A stretch of DNA of 64,000 nucleotides. It comes from Hirudinaria manillensis (lineage: Eukaryota; Annelida; Clitellata; Hirudinida; Hirudinidae). Both the position numbers and the translations under genes were made by a program. Where the stretch lies: assembly GCA_034509925.1 (NCBI GenBank), contig CM067536.1:6967501-7031500 (forward strand), given 5' to 3'. Of the stretch, positions 45,201 through 58,500 are shown piece after piece. A model generated the notes under the pieces. It was not told the DNA's origin. It saw nothing but the letters and a program-made list of their open reading frames with translations, and ran no database searches. How positions within the stretch are numbered: the stretch's first letter is position 1; every line of letters begins with the position of its first letter.

Positions 45201-48200
45201 ATGGGAGGTATCGTGCTGTTTCAATGTATCAACATAATTCAATACAAACAAGAACTTGTTGCTATGCAAATACAAAAAAAAACATAAAAAGATAAACCAT
45301 TGGGTGCTGCATGCAATATTTAAGTAGATTACAGCCATTCACCTATTGATAATAATAATTAATAATAAAAATTATTATTAAATAATTGTAAAGAATTAAT
45401 AATTAGAGAATATTAATTATCAGTCGAAGATTTAAATAAAATACTTTAACAACCATTAACTAATTATTATTTAATTATTTATTAATTTTATTATTTTTCT
45501 TAAAATCGAAACTTTACCCGGATGACTGGCATCGATGAACTCTTCCTTCCCATTGTCATTCCAGGCGGAGACGCACCAAATGGTCGGATCGACTTTCATG
45601 ACGGTGTACGTGGCTCTGAAGTATTCGAAGAAGTCCAAGGAAATGTCCAGGTCGTCTGCAATTTTGCGAAGACGTTTCGGGAATTTTTTGTTTTTTTTAA
45701 CATTTAAATAAATAAAGAGGTCTCGTAAAAACACTTATATAAAACAGAATTGATCAACAATGAGTTTTTTTTTAGAATTAATTTAATAAATTAATTTTTA
45801 ACACTTAAATAAATAAATAAATAAAGAGGTCTCGTAAAAACACTTATGTAAAACAGAATTGATCAACAATGAGTTTTTTTTAGAATTAATTTAATAAATT
45901 AATTTTTAACATTTAAATAAATAAATAAATAAAGAGGTCTCGTAAAAACACTTATGATCAACAATGAGAGTTTGTCTTACTAATAATAATACCACAAGAA
46001 CCTTAATTGATACCTGTGTTGATAATTGCAGATTACTATAATTAGTTATAATTATAATAAATGATTAATTATTTAATATTTATATTCTTTCTTTTATTAT
46101 AATTATAAATTTAACTTTATTAAATTCAATAATTACTAATAATCAATGGTTAATAATAATAATCAATAGCTAACAACAGCTGTTTGCATCAAACACTTAG
46201 AGATTCAAACAGATGCTCTGTCATCACTTAATTAAATAACACAACATCCAGAGGTCATCATATGTTGATGATATGCATATATGCACATCATACTATTTGA
46301 CATTGTATACGACATCATACATGACATTGTATATGACATCATACAAGACTCCAGATACAACATCCCATGCTGCATCATACATGACTAGTATCTCTAGTAT
46401 CATGTGTTTCTCTAGTATGTATCACGTGTCTGTGATTACTTATGACAATGTATGTGACGACCTAATCATGCTCGACATCGTAATGGTGATTCTCAAAAGA
46501 AATCAAAGCCGTCGAACCATGACGAGAAGTTGACAACAGAGTGGTGGACGTGACAACAAAGAAAGCATCATCATCATTGTCGGCATTATCATCATCATCA
46601 TCATCATCATCATTGGAAGGTAATAAAGATAATAAACGAGGAATCTCTGATCCATGGAAACGTTCAATAAAACTTAAAACATTAAGAAGTTGCAAATGGT
46701 TTCATCCATACAGAGGGGTTTCAACATATATTATAACATTAATATAATATAATATATATATTATATATATACACACTATGCGAGAATGTTGATACATTAA
46801 TAATATGATGATGATGATAATAATAATAATAGCAATAATAATAATAAAAAAACAATAATAATTACAATAATAGTAATATTATATATTATATACTAATATA
46901 ATGTACTAATAACAACAACAATAATAATAATAATGTTAATAACAATGACAACAATAATAACAATAGCAATAGCAATGCCTACATTAAATGATGAATGTTG
47001 GTGACAACAGTCACGATCAATGTGATGACAGATGATAAGAAAAATAAATAATAAAATAATAATAATAATAATAAAAACATCGGTGATTATGTTAATTTAT
47101 TACGAATCTCATTAGCATAAATCCCAATTGCCATCGCAGCCAACCTTCGACGATGATGACGGAGGTGTAGTTGAGTACGTCAAACACCTGAGTCAAGGCC
47201 CACCTGTAGTGCCTCGAGATTTTGTAATAGCCCTGGTTGTGACGCTGTTTCTGGGGGAGGTCAAACCCGGTCTGGTCGGGTTGCTTTGAATATATTTAAT
47301 TGGTGTATAATGATAATAATAATAATTAGTTATGTAATAGAATGAGGTTTAATATTTTCATGACTTTTAAATGATATTTAATATTATAAGAAAAGGTCAG
47401 GTTGAGTTGAACTGATTCGTCAATAATTTAAAGGATGCCTTCTATTGTAAAAAGTTTGCATTACATCTATCGTTGTAATAATATTTAATAAAATTTAATT
47501 ATTATAATAACATTTAATAAAATTATTATTTAATAAAATTATTATATTATTATTTAATGAAATTATTTTAAACAACAATATTTACCTCATAATAATAATA
47601 TTTAAATTTAATTCAATGACATTCAAATGATATTTATATATTAACATCTTAATATTGTGGTATTCAGCATCTTAATGTGATTTGCAATATAAACAATATA
47701 TTTGTACTTGAAACTAATTATTAACTGAGTTAATATTATAAATAATTATACAATTATAATAATTAAATAATTATTATATAATTAATTTTTATAAATAATA
47801 ATTTACTAATGTTAATTAATAAATTATTAAAGTAATTTTATGATAAAGAAGAGAAATGCAGAACTCATTTCCTCCAGCTATTGTTAGGACTCCGTCAATA
47901 TTTATTGATCCGATGACATAAAAATAAACAAATAAGTAAATAAAGAAAAGTAATTGCTCAGCCATGCCATTGATTATGCAAATACTCATTTGCATATGCA
48001 TGAATATCTATTTAATATTTATAAAATCTATGCATGCCATAAGAGACCATATTATGATTATCAACATAAAATCAACAGAATAAATCAATTCTTCTACAGA
48101 TGCGACCAGCATTTAGCTATCCATTTATTTAAATTATATATTTAATTAACTATATATTAATCAATTATAATCTATTTATTAATTACTTAATTACATAATC

Positions 48201-48731
48201 AATTAATTAATTAAAGATGAATTACAACCAACCATGATGAAAGTGATTTGATCCCCAAACCCCTGGATGACCTTGCGAGTTGCTGCATGGTCGCAGTCCT
48301 GGGACACCACAACAGGGAAATCTTCGGACGGTCTCAATCTGAAAAGTCATCATTTTTTAATAAATAAATAAATATTAATTATGTTACATATTAATTTATA
48401 CGCAATAATCTGTCGCTTGTTTACATTTTAACCAAAATGAACAAAATATAATTCGATAATTTCGAATAATTAAATAAAAGACATAAATAAAGACAGCATT
48501 TCAAAGGATACATTCAATTAGTTTGAAGATCGGCTGGCACTGGAAAATTCAAGCAAATCATAGTCTCTGCTTTGCTTTGAAAGGCAAGGAATTCCAAAGA
48601 ATGTTTAATCATCAGTTGCAGAAGCCAAAAATCTGAACATCTAACAATACTCATCAACAACAATTAGTGTGGAGGAAATACTTTGCTTTGTCTTCAGATA
48701 TTATGGTAAAATATTATTATATACTATTATA

Positions 48732-48818
<87 letters not shown>

Positions 48819-51636
48819 CGTTTTGCATTGATTTTGCCAACCAGTCTTTCTCAATGAGGGCCTGTTTGGAATTGAATAATAAATTAATATTATGTCTGAT
48901 GGCAGAGCTTAATGAGGTTATGGAAATGTTTAGTATAGTTTTGTATAGTTACATATAGTTATGTATAGTTGAGTGTATAGTTATGTGTATAGTTATGGAA
49001 CTATGTAAAGTGGCAAGTATTAATGTATGATTTTGTCTACAAAACTTAGCTGTAATAAATCATGTTATATTAATTTAATATTAATCATGTTCTTGCATTT
49101 GTGGCAAGATGGCAGGAGTAAGGCATCACATTTGAAAGCCATGTCAGACTGACTCAACCACATGTGGACAAAACCACAATGAAGAAATGGTTAACAAGAA
49201 ACATCTCTAAAGCTATGCTATGAAATGGCACTATTTGCATATTTACAAACTATAACGACCAAATCAGATGAAACAACCAATCAGACGAGATCTTAATAAC
49301 GAACAGAAAACCCGCATAAACTTTTAACAGCTAATACAAACGTAAATTTTTCAATGATGTTTAAGGACGAAATAATTAAAAAATAAATTATTCACAGGGA
49401 CAGACGACAATGATTCAAGGCTTTCTCATGACCCTAAAAAAAAACAAACACGCATTCATGCAACCACGCAACAAGACCTCAACAAAGCCGACCGGACCGT
49501 GGCAACACGTGTGTGCCGTTCGTGTTGAAAAATGGAGACCATTCATCAACGTAAGCCTCATTGGGTATGGATCACAAAAATGGTCTTTTGAGCCACCACT
49601 TCATCATTCGTTGCATTTCAATCCGAGGAGGGGAGGGGCCACCGAGTCATCATCATAATTTATTCGGTCGCTCGCCATTCTGCCGATCCTGGCCATCGTC
49701 ATAATTTATTCTGCCTCTCGTCGTTCTTTTGGTCCGGGTCACATGGTGACTTACCTCAAGAGTTTCTTGATGATTGCGTCGACAGTCACACGATCGCAGG
49801 CCATGACCAGGACTGGAATCACGACCTTCTGAACCACTGAGGTCTCAACTGAAATGAGAGTTGCATTGATAGTGAGAGTGACGATTATTAGATTATAATA
49901 ATTATAGCGATTAAAATATAATCAAACATTATCATCATCGTCATCATTATAATTTATAATTCCAATGGACTGAGGTGTGATGGACTGATGAGATATGAAT
50001 TTTAAATTCTAAAAGTAACAAATTCATTGCAACAAATCCTTAACTTTCACGTAAATCAGACTAAAATATGTGTCATCACGTTATAATAATTACTCAACAG
50101 GGTCTTGAACATTGTTTCTGCCCTCAAACAATTACAGACGAATAAAGATTTCAGAATGTCAATTATCTATAATATAATACAATATAATATAATGCAATAC
50201 AATATAATATAATATAATATAATATAATACAATATAATATCATAAAATATAACATAATACAATACATTACAATACAATAGAATATAATATAAACACAATC
50301 ATCACTATCAGCCACCCAACTTCAACATCATTATCGCTATTGCATATTGCCAGTCACCTTAAAATTTAATCATCATCATCACCATCATCATCATCATTGC
50401 CAAAATGAACCAAAGCCAGTGAACCAGAGCCAACAATGAATTGCCACGAGACAGACAGACGTACATGGACTCAAAAGCGCTTTAAATTCGCATTTCAAAG
50501 AATTTCAAAAGAAACTTCGGTTCGATGCGAATCTTCCTGCAAACGTTTACAAGAATCTTCGAAAACTAAATTGCACTCTCGATACGGGCTTTTAACTTTT
50601 ACAATTTGTTCTGTCCATCAAGGTACAAACTTTGTTGTTGTTGTTGTCTTCATCATCCGCCACAATTTCTGCCTGACTAATTATCACCCATTTTTGAAAC
50701 CCAGTGCAAGTGATAAGATATGCGTATCAGAAACGCTGACCAGAAATATAAACAGAAACTTACCTACGACTAAAATCAACCAATCATTTAATATCATTTT
50801 AAAACCTTGCAACAAAAGGCAGGGAATATGCTTATATATATATATTATAAAATAATATAAAATAATATATACGATATATATATATATATTATTTTATATT
50901 ATTTTATAATATATATATCAATTGTTGCAATTTTTTATTTTACAATTATTACAAAATTTTTTGGAATTCTCCACTTTTACCTGACACGTGAGTGCTTCCG
51001 GACTGCCTGCTCATGGCAATGATGTTCTTGGCATCTTGAACCAGTCTGTCGTTGATGAGACTCTGCTTCATGGCCCTCTCGTTCAACTCCTCAACCAGGT
51101 CGTTCAACTGGTTTATGTCCATTTTCTGTGACTCCTGAAAAGACTTGAAAAATCATTGATCGTCATCAGAAGATCGACAAGTATTCATTACAACAAATAT
51201 AAAAGAAAAAATGGATGCAAAGATGTGATAAGATTTGGTCAAAACACTTTAGTGACATTAAGATTTGATCTTGCAATCAAGATAATAAATTTCACTTCAT
51301 TTGTGAGAATGCTTTTAAAAACCACAACATTTAATCACCATCAAAAAGGTAAATTGAAAAGCGTGACTGTTTAAGCTGGCAATAACTTGATTAATTAAAC
51401 TATTCTGATCAGAATGAGTTCAAATCTAAACGTAGATGCTTTATAAATAGAAAAATAAAGAAATAAAAGTTATCTTGAAAATGTTATTCAATTTTAATAA
51501 AATCAAAACCTAATGAGTCATTTTACTAACAAACACTCACCTTTTTCTGGGGTGACTTCGTGATGAAGTAAATAAACGTAAAAACATTCCATAGCAGAAA
51601 AGCAATAATAATTATAGTTAAAGTGTTTGCTTTCAT
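42204..51636 (-). CDS. MGAT1: alpha-1,3-mannosyl-glycoprotein 2-beta-GlcNAc-transferase (MGAT1, GnT-I)
   Basis: Golgi type II membrane enzyme that adds the first GlcNAc to Man5GlcNAc2 and so opens complex N-glycan synthesis. Exons, minus strand: 51636-51541, 51134-50981, 49848-49755, 48338-48233, 47283-47145, 45655-45518, 44927-44837, 44319-44215, 43569-43479, 42882-42712, 42338-42204; 439 residues (human 445), every junction in phase. A short cytoplasmic tail precedes one membrane helix ([19 protein letters not shown]), then a coiled stem. The catalytic domain has [29 protein letters not shown], the EDDLD metal motif, [56 protein letters not shown] and [12 protein letters not shown]. The C-terminus reads [15 protein letters not shown] instead of the usual aromatic WxGYDP ending. 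Introns carry several repeats described separately. Confidence 0.96.
42926..43460. repeat. tandemly duplicated segments in an MGAT1 intron
   Basis: AAGATGTCAATGTCGTGTGG and the following 60 bases recur at about 42923 and 43147. A second segment (AAATTAACAAACAATAAATT...) recurs at about 43313 and 43412, close to the donor at 43478. The copies differ by scattered substitutions. Confidence 0.8.
45690..45968. repeat. three tandem copies of a roughly 110-bp unit
   Basis: AAATAAATAAAGAGGTCTCG, then TAAAAACACTTAT and an AATTGATCAACAATGAGTTT segment, occur three times (starting near 45703, 45815 and 45925). The third copy has a deletion. The array lies in the MGAT1 intron just upstream, on the minus strand, of the exon at 45655, whose acceptor is not part of it. 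Confidence 0.85.
48731..48815. repeat. (ATT)n microsatellite
   Basis: Perfect ATT repeat of about 85 bp in an MGAT1 intron. The poly-Tyr frame on the plus strand is spurious. Confidence 0.95.
50836..50918. repeat. 36-bp perfect inverted repeat (AT-rich palindrome)
   Basis: Arms 50836-50871 and 50883-50918 are perfect reverse complements around an 11-base centre. The arm contains two TATAAAATAA-type blocks, so it is not merely alternating AT. It lies about 60 bp downstream of the donor of MGAT1 exon 2 (minus strand). Confidence 0.9.
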
Positions 51637-52369
51637 TTCTAAAATTTACAATTTAATAAAAAGCCTGAAAATGACAAGCCTAATAAATTAATTTCACGAT
51701 ATAAACAACCTATCGATACATGACAACCAACTAAACTTCGGAACCACGAAAGGTGCTCCACTCAAGTCAAATGCATTGTCTTGTCAACGTGCAAGAAGAA
51801 AAATGAACTTAGATCAAATTATGAAATTTATTTTATCTCAAGTCCGATTTAGTTAAATTATAAATAACTGGTCGATTTTTGTTTTTGTGATTAATGAACC
51901 AAGCTAATATGGCTTTGAAACAATCCTCGGTTTGTCATCCAATTTGGAATTATGAATTGATCTGTAAATGGTAAAAATTATATTTTGTTATGTAAATGTG
52001 CCGTATATTAAACAAATCATTGAGCCCTAAAGAGATGCGAAATATATGCAAAATATAATTATCGTTTAATGCATAATTCATAATTTTATTTTCTAAAAAT
52101 AATTAATAACATAAAATAATAAAACACAAAATCAATAGTCTCAAGACAAGACTAACAAAATTTTAAATTCCCCTTTCGCCTAAAGACAAGAGCTTTGGAT
52201 GATATATCTGGAGATCCAGGTATAAAACTTAAACAAGATACAGATATTTTTTTTTTTAAAAACTGATTTTTATTTGAGATAAATATCATTTGTAGATATT
52301 ACGCTGCATATTATTGAATACTTCCAGAGGTACGGCAGACGGTGCTACCTTAAGTTCTTCTTTCCACTT
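51637..52369. other. spacer between ELOF1 and MGAT1
   Basis: Both genes read leftward. The spacer carries the MGAT1 promoter/5' UTR and the ELOF1 3' UTR. No distinct motif or other exon was recognised. Confidence 0.5.
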
Positions 52370-52615
52370 CTACTTGGCTTGTTGCGATGCATCGAGCCAC
52401 TCACAGTACACGTCAATCGGCTCGGTGAGTGAATGCGATTTCATCTGAAAACTCTCGAGGCAAATGGTGCAAACGACACTGGCCACTTTCCTAGGTTTGT
52501 TAATTTCAACCTGACATCCCGCCATGTTGCAGTAGGGACAAGGAAAGGAATTTTCAATTTTCTGAGTCAGCTTACGTTTAGGCTCAACCTTTTTCGCCGA
52601 TTTGCGCTTGCCCAT
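52370..52615 (-). CDS. ELOF1: transcription elongation factor 1 homolog (ELOF1)
   Basis: Small zinc protein that travels with RNA polymerase II and aids elongation and transcription-coupled repair. It is a single uninterrupted frame of 81 residues, matching the family size of about 83. The basic N-terminus MGKRKSAKKVEPKRK is followed by a four-cysteine zinc ribbon, CPYC with 20-odd residues then CTIC, and by the conserved end SLTEPIDVYCEWLDA. The start is the first ATG, which gives the typical MGxRK opening. Intronless structure, unlike all its neighbours, could be natural or reflect retroposition; no poly(A) tail or target duplication was seen, so I treat it as the working gene. Confidence 0.96.
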   Translation of the reverse strand: MGKRKSAKKVEPKRKLTQKIENSFPCPYCNMAGCQVEINKPRKVASVVCTICLESFQMKSHSLTEPIDVYCEWLDASQQAK

Positions 52616-52711
52616 TTCTTTCTCAAAAAGGTCTAGTGACGAATGCTTTGGTTTTTAGACTTTGAGGATGATATTCGATATTTGTGACAAAAGGTTTGTT
52701 AGGCCAAATTA

Positions 52712-52781
52712 TCACTCGATTTCCAACCTGCTATTGATCTCTTTCTGCTCGAGTTTGCCGTCGAGGTGCGGGAAAAAGATT
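52712..52781 (-). CDS. orphan terminal exon of an unidentified gene
   Basis: After the acceptor TATATTCAG the minus strand reads IFFPHLDGKLEQKEINSRLE and then ends shortly with TGA. Codon composition and the clean acceptor look real. The FFPHLDGK...E pattern faintly recalls the C-terminal winged-helix region of NPRL3-type proteins, but this is weak. Upstream exons would lie to the right, among SLC7 3' sequences or nested within it; none was found with certainty. The stop-free minus-strand stretch near 53100-53220 is a candidate. Confidence 0.28.
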
Positions 52782-55509
52782 CTGAATATAATACTCGAAA
52801 ATAATTAAAGCCGATAAATAATTAATTAGGCCGTTCGGTCTAAGAATCCATTATTAGAAATTATTCATTCGTAGTATAATAATAATAATAATAAATCTAA
52901 TTTTATTTATAATAAATGCTTATTATTAATTTATTTATTTATTTATCTCGATAGAAATTTGTGACGAAAGCCGTCGAACTTAAGAGAAGTCCTTAATTGC
53001 GATATATTTGAGATGATAATACTAATAATAGCAATGACGATGGTAATTATATAGTAAATAATTTTTAATTTACACTACTTATATACATAGTAAAATCTTT
53101 TCATTTGGAATATCGCGATTACGAAATTCTGCGGGCGCTTAGAAGAAAATTGGTCAAAAACGTCGGGGATGGGCGGGTTTACACGCTTAAATTCCCATGT
53201 CAGAGAAGAGCTCTTGGTGATGATGACTATGACGATAACAATAAAAAAAATTATAATCGAGATATTTGGAGACTATTGTATTATAAATTATCACCTAAGC
53301 AGCAGCTCTGCTCCTCCTCACAAACTGAAAGCCAGGCTGGATTGACAGGGATTGATTGATCAACTATCATGAAAATACCTTTTTTTTTGGTTAAATATTG
53401 GAACATCTCAACAACGTTGTTATTGTTTTTAACTATTTTCCAATAAAATTAAATTTCTGGATTAAAATAAGAACAAAGGGTAGCACAAAAATACTCCATT
53501 TATTTGAAACACAAGCTCAGCCGAAAGTTTAGATTTGCCTAACAAGAAAATAGAACGAGCAAACAAACGACGGTTCCAAGGGCGACCAAAGTTCCGTCAG
53601 AAAAAATGGCACTCACGGAGAAAGATGCATTTGAAAAATAGTTGTTTGAGATACAATCTATTTCAAGGATACCAAAGGAAACAAAAAAACTATATGGATA
53701 GATCTTAGAGAATATAAGCACAACATCATAAAGAAAAATATAAAGATCAATAAGCAACAAGTCTTAATAATTAACAAAAAATTAATGATTTAATTTGCAT
53801 ACAGAAACAAAAAAAAATATAATAGTAGTCTATTATATATTTAAAGTCAATAAAGATAAAGTCAAATAAACTTTAACAAACCACAAACATTCCTAAAGCA
53901 AAATCAATTGACATCAACCGCACGCCACGGCACACCATCACAACATCTCGAACCCGAAGGATGAGCCCATGTCGAGCCCGGACTCCTCCATCTTCCGATT
54001 GGTTCATCATTCGACGCCAGAATGGAGGCACAGGTCCACAATGCAACGACACGACTCGAACAGCACGTCAAATTAATATTCATAATTATAATTATGAATA
54101 TATAATTAATTAAATCATTAATAATGAATTGTAATTCACATTCATAAGGCGCATACGACGGGCCCTGCTCGGAGTTGATAAACGGAAATCGTCTGCTTTG
54201 TTTGCAGCTTTGTTTGACCAACAACAACAACAACACCAACTGCATATGACGTGGAACAGGCATTTGACGGGGTGACAAAGTAACGTCCATGTCAACTGCC
54301 TGGTTACATAGGATCCACTCACTACTAGTTTTTAAATATAACAATTTAAAATTAATTCATAACGTAACTACAATAAAATAATGAAATTCATAATATAACT
54401 AGAATAAAATTCATAATATAACTATAATTAATTCACCAAAAAAACCCCTAGCTGAATGAATGAGCAAAATATGCAAACAAGCAAACAAAAAGAATTCAAT
54501 AGATACTCCTCTTTTTTTGGATTAAAATTCATTAAAGGCAGCTTAAAAGTGCACAAATATTCAACTTAAAATTCAGAAATTAATTAATGCATTTTAAAAC
54601 TTTAATATTATTCATAATTCCACTCGTGATAAAGAAAATTATAATAGCTGCATGACATTTTGTATGTGTCACTACAAGTAACATATACATATCCAAATAT
54701 TATGATGTATATTACTGAAACATATTATAATATAATTTGCTGAAACATAAACAACATGACATGCATATTCATTGAAATTAATAAATAATAATGAGATTAA
54801 AATAAACGAATGCAGCAAAACAGAGAGATCGGCTTCCGTTGCGCTGGCACGCATCGGCGGCGCTCGCATTCGAATATTCAGTGGCAGCAGGGAATATGCA
54901 TATGCACGAGCTCATGCATATTTATTACTTCCCCTTCTTCTCCTCAGGCACGACAAGAAGCAATTTCTGGATGCCCGTGTTCATGGTCTCTGTAATTATG
55001 CGTTAACGACGTTAATTATGACGTTAATGTTGTGCAATAATAAATTTTAATATTTATTAAAACCTGACTCATTGTAATATTAATACAGCTATTATAGCAT
55101 TGCATTATCATTATATTATAATATTATTATTATACATATGCATCATGACACGGTGCTCTCCGTAACTCAGTAACACCGTCACCTTCACTTAACAACTTTA
55201 GTACTAATTTAATTAATAATTAATAAAAATTATAAAATCCATAAATCATTAATATTTAGCTAATTTTAAGAACTAATTTTAAGAACATCACTACTGATAG
55301 GGCAGTTACTTTAAAGGCAGTAAATTATGACCAAATTATTACAATTACCGTGATAAATAAATTATAAAAATAATATATAATTTCATAGTTTATATAACAA
55401 ATAAAACAAAATTACAATTACCACGATAAATAAATTATAAATATAATAAATCATTTAATAATTTATGTAACAAATAAAATAAAATCGTTAGCTTTTTTTC
55501 TTAACAAAC
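52782..55509. other. SLC7 3' region, last exon unresolved
   Basis: The SLC7 exon ending at 55510 closes in phase 1 and must splice to an exon in this stretch. Candidates are a short frame ending SGLDMGSSFGFEML at about 53950-54000 and a frame entered after ATGCAG near 54240, but neither matches the family well. The rest is AT-rich with no clear feature. Confidence 0.45.
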
Positions 55510-58500
55510 CAATGAACTTCTCAAAACTCTTGGGCTTCGACTTCCAGCGGACGCAAACCAAGTACACGGGGATTCCCGTTGCTATGATCAGACATCCGAG
55601 ACCTTTTGGGGAGTTGAAAATTTAAAATTAACGAATTACAAATTAATTATCATCAACGACCTCGTTGAATGACAATTGTTACTAACAAATTATAATATAT
55701 TAAATATAATTATGTGTGCAATCTGTAAATTAACGTAATTTTTTAATTATTTATTAATCAACATAATCAGCGCCCCTGATTGTAGCTTTGCGGCACTATA
55801 CAAATGACATATTATTATTATTATTATTATTGATAATAACGACCACAACATTTTGGATGGATTTGAATTCTGAATTAAATTTAAACAAGGCACCAACGTA
55901 ATATTACAGCACTAACATAATATTGATTGACAACTAGCATTAACATAAGATTGATTGACATCAATCAATCAATCGATCAATCAATATCCTAACCTGTCTC
56001 AACAGGGTTGGTGTACAGTGGAATAACAACCAGCACAAAGGAAACGGCAATGTAAATGATTGGCCACACCAATCCCACCTGGTACAAAAGAGGTTGAAAC
56101 TCAGCTTTCAATCCACAATCAATAGATCATTCATAAATATTCATTAAACCAAGTAAAGCAACAGACGCATAATATTTCCTAATTAACATAAATGCATTAA
56201 TATATTCACTACTCAGCTGTAAAAAGACCCTCAAACTCCCCCCTCTACAAAAAAATATAATCACAGCTAACGAATAAATTATGCAGCGCCAACCTTGATT
56301 GGTCGGTGTGCGTCCGGCATGGTCCGCCTAAAGTAGAGCAGGGCCACCACGGACAGACCAATAGAAAGCCAGCAGACGAAGGACACGTAACTAATCAACA
56401 GGTACATGTCCGTTGATACCAGGTAAAGCATCGAGCAGAGACCCTGAAAACAAAAATAAAAAAATTTTTGTTTTAAATTATAAATTAAAGAATTATGTTT
56501 AAAATATTTTTGCAATTAAAATGAAATTATTTGACTAATTATTCAATAAATAGAATTGTCTTATTTATGGAATTTTAAACATCTTTAATGTATAGGTTTC
56601 CCTATATTTAAAGATAATAAAAGCAAATTTAAGAGAAAATAATACATAATAATGTTGGAATATAATTATAAATTAAATATATACAATAAATTATAATTAT
56701 GCAGCGTCAACCTTGATTGGCCGGTGTATATATATATATATTACTTTAAAGAATATATATATATATATTCAGGGGAAGTAATGAATATATATTAAATATA
56801 CATATTAAAATTAAAATAGACAATAAAGGACCTTAAATTTTATTTAATATCAAAGTCATAAATTTAAGCAATCGACCAATGTTGGTAACATAAAGGTTAA
56901 TTTTATAACATTATAATTTAACGGTTTACATTAATTTATGCATGCCTGTCTGGCAAAGGTGTTGTAAGTTTAGAAGATGCATTGTTGAAGTTTAAATATC
57001 ATTATTATAACAAATAGATGTAATTTATATAACAATTAAATATAATTTATAAAACAAATAATAAGATGCTTTGTGAAGTTTATGCCAATATAATTTATAT
57101 AACAATTAAATATAATCTATATAACAAATAATTATAATTTATATAACAATTAAATATAATTTACATAACAAATAATGACGTGATTCTAAAATGATGAGAA
57201 AAGGGCTTAAAAATAAACAACTCAGCAGATCCTTTGTTAATGGAACACAATAACAATAATGAGACAAAGAGGTTATAATAATAATAATAACAATAATAAT
57301 GATAATAATAATAATAATAATAATAATAAGAAGAAGAAGACGACAAAGAAGAAGACAATAGACTTTAAAATAAAAGATGGCAATAGACGAAAACACCACT
57401 GCCATTTTGTTTACGTCACAAAGTCCCTTCTGTGGCTTCTGTTTGCATTCATCGTGCGTTCAGTTTGGATGTGAACATTTCTTGCAAAGCAAATGTTTAA
57501 TTGTTTTAAATTTTATTGTTTGTTTTGTTTAATTGTTTTAAATTCTATTGTTTGTTTTGTTTAATTGTTTGTTAGGAAACAATGGATGTTTATAATTTTG
57601 CAGATTCTTTTCAACTGACTTTTCTGGACTTTCAGAGATCCATTGACAAAATATAATGTTCAATAAATTAATTATATGTTATTATAAATTAATAATATTA
57701 AGAAAATCTTTTTTATAACAATTAAATAATAATAAAAGTGAAATAAATTTTAAAAAAGAAGGTAATTGACATTCAAATACCAAGGTCAACTGAAAACGTT
57801 TAAGAAGTTGACCAGACACATTAAGTTCATAAATCCCACGGGCAAGCAATTTTCTGGATGACATAAGAGTCATTTATGTTGAATGCAAAGAATTCAATAA
57901 GAAACAATTCATGAGACAAAAGGCGTACAATGCACCACTATGGTATGTTGTCGTTGGAATACAATGACACCCACATCGATACAAAATAATTATAAAAATA
58001 TGTTCAAAAAAATATGATTCACTCGAATGAACGAATGAATAAGTGAATGAATGAATGGCGAGACATGCCAACTTACTTTTCGAAAGAAAATCGATGACTC
58101 GGCATACAAATTAATTAATGATTAATTAATATATTAATTAATTAAATTTATTAAAAGTTTTTAAAGGCTTGAAACTGCCGATCGTAAAGAGTGCTTGGCG
58201 ATAAAATCAAAGCACTTACTGATTAAGTGTTATTAAACCAAGTACTCAACCCCATTCAATCAAAAATAAAAAATCTTTTAACAGAAATTAATTAATTATT
58301 AATTAATTAATAATCAGACTCTTTATTAATATTAATTAACAAGTTTCTAACCATAAAGATGGCTGCTGGTGCAGGTGTGAGTCTGTTGACCTGAATGAAG
58401 CTCAATATCTGAGGCATGTGACCTTCACGAGATCCGACGAAGAACAACCTGATGATGATGATGCAAGTAATGATAATGATGATTTAAGTTATGATAATGA

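Noticed and set aside
53105-53359. Plus-strand 84-residue frame
   Set aside because: It ends in a GAT repeat and matches no known family; the opposite strand is equally open, so neither is supported.
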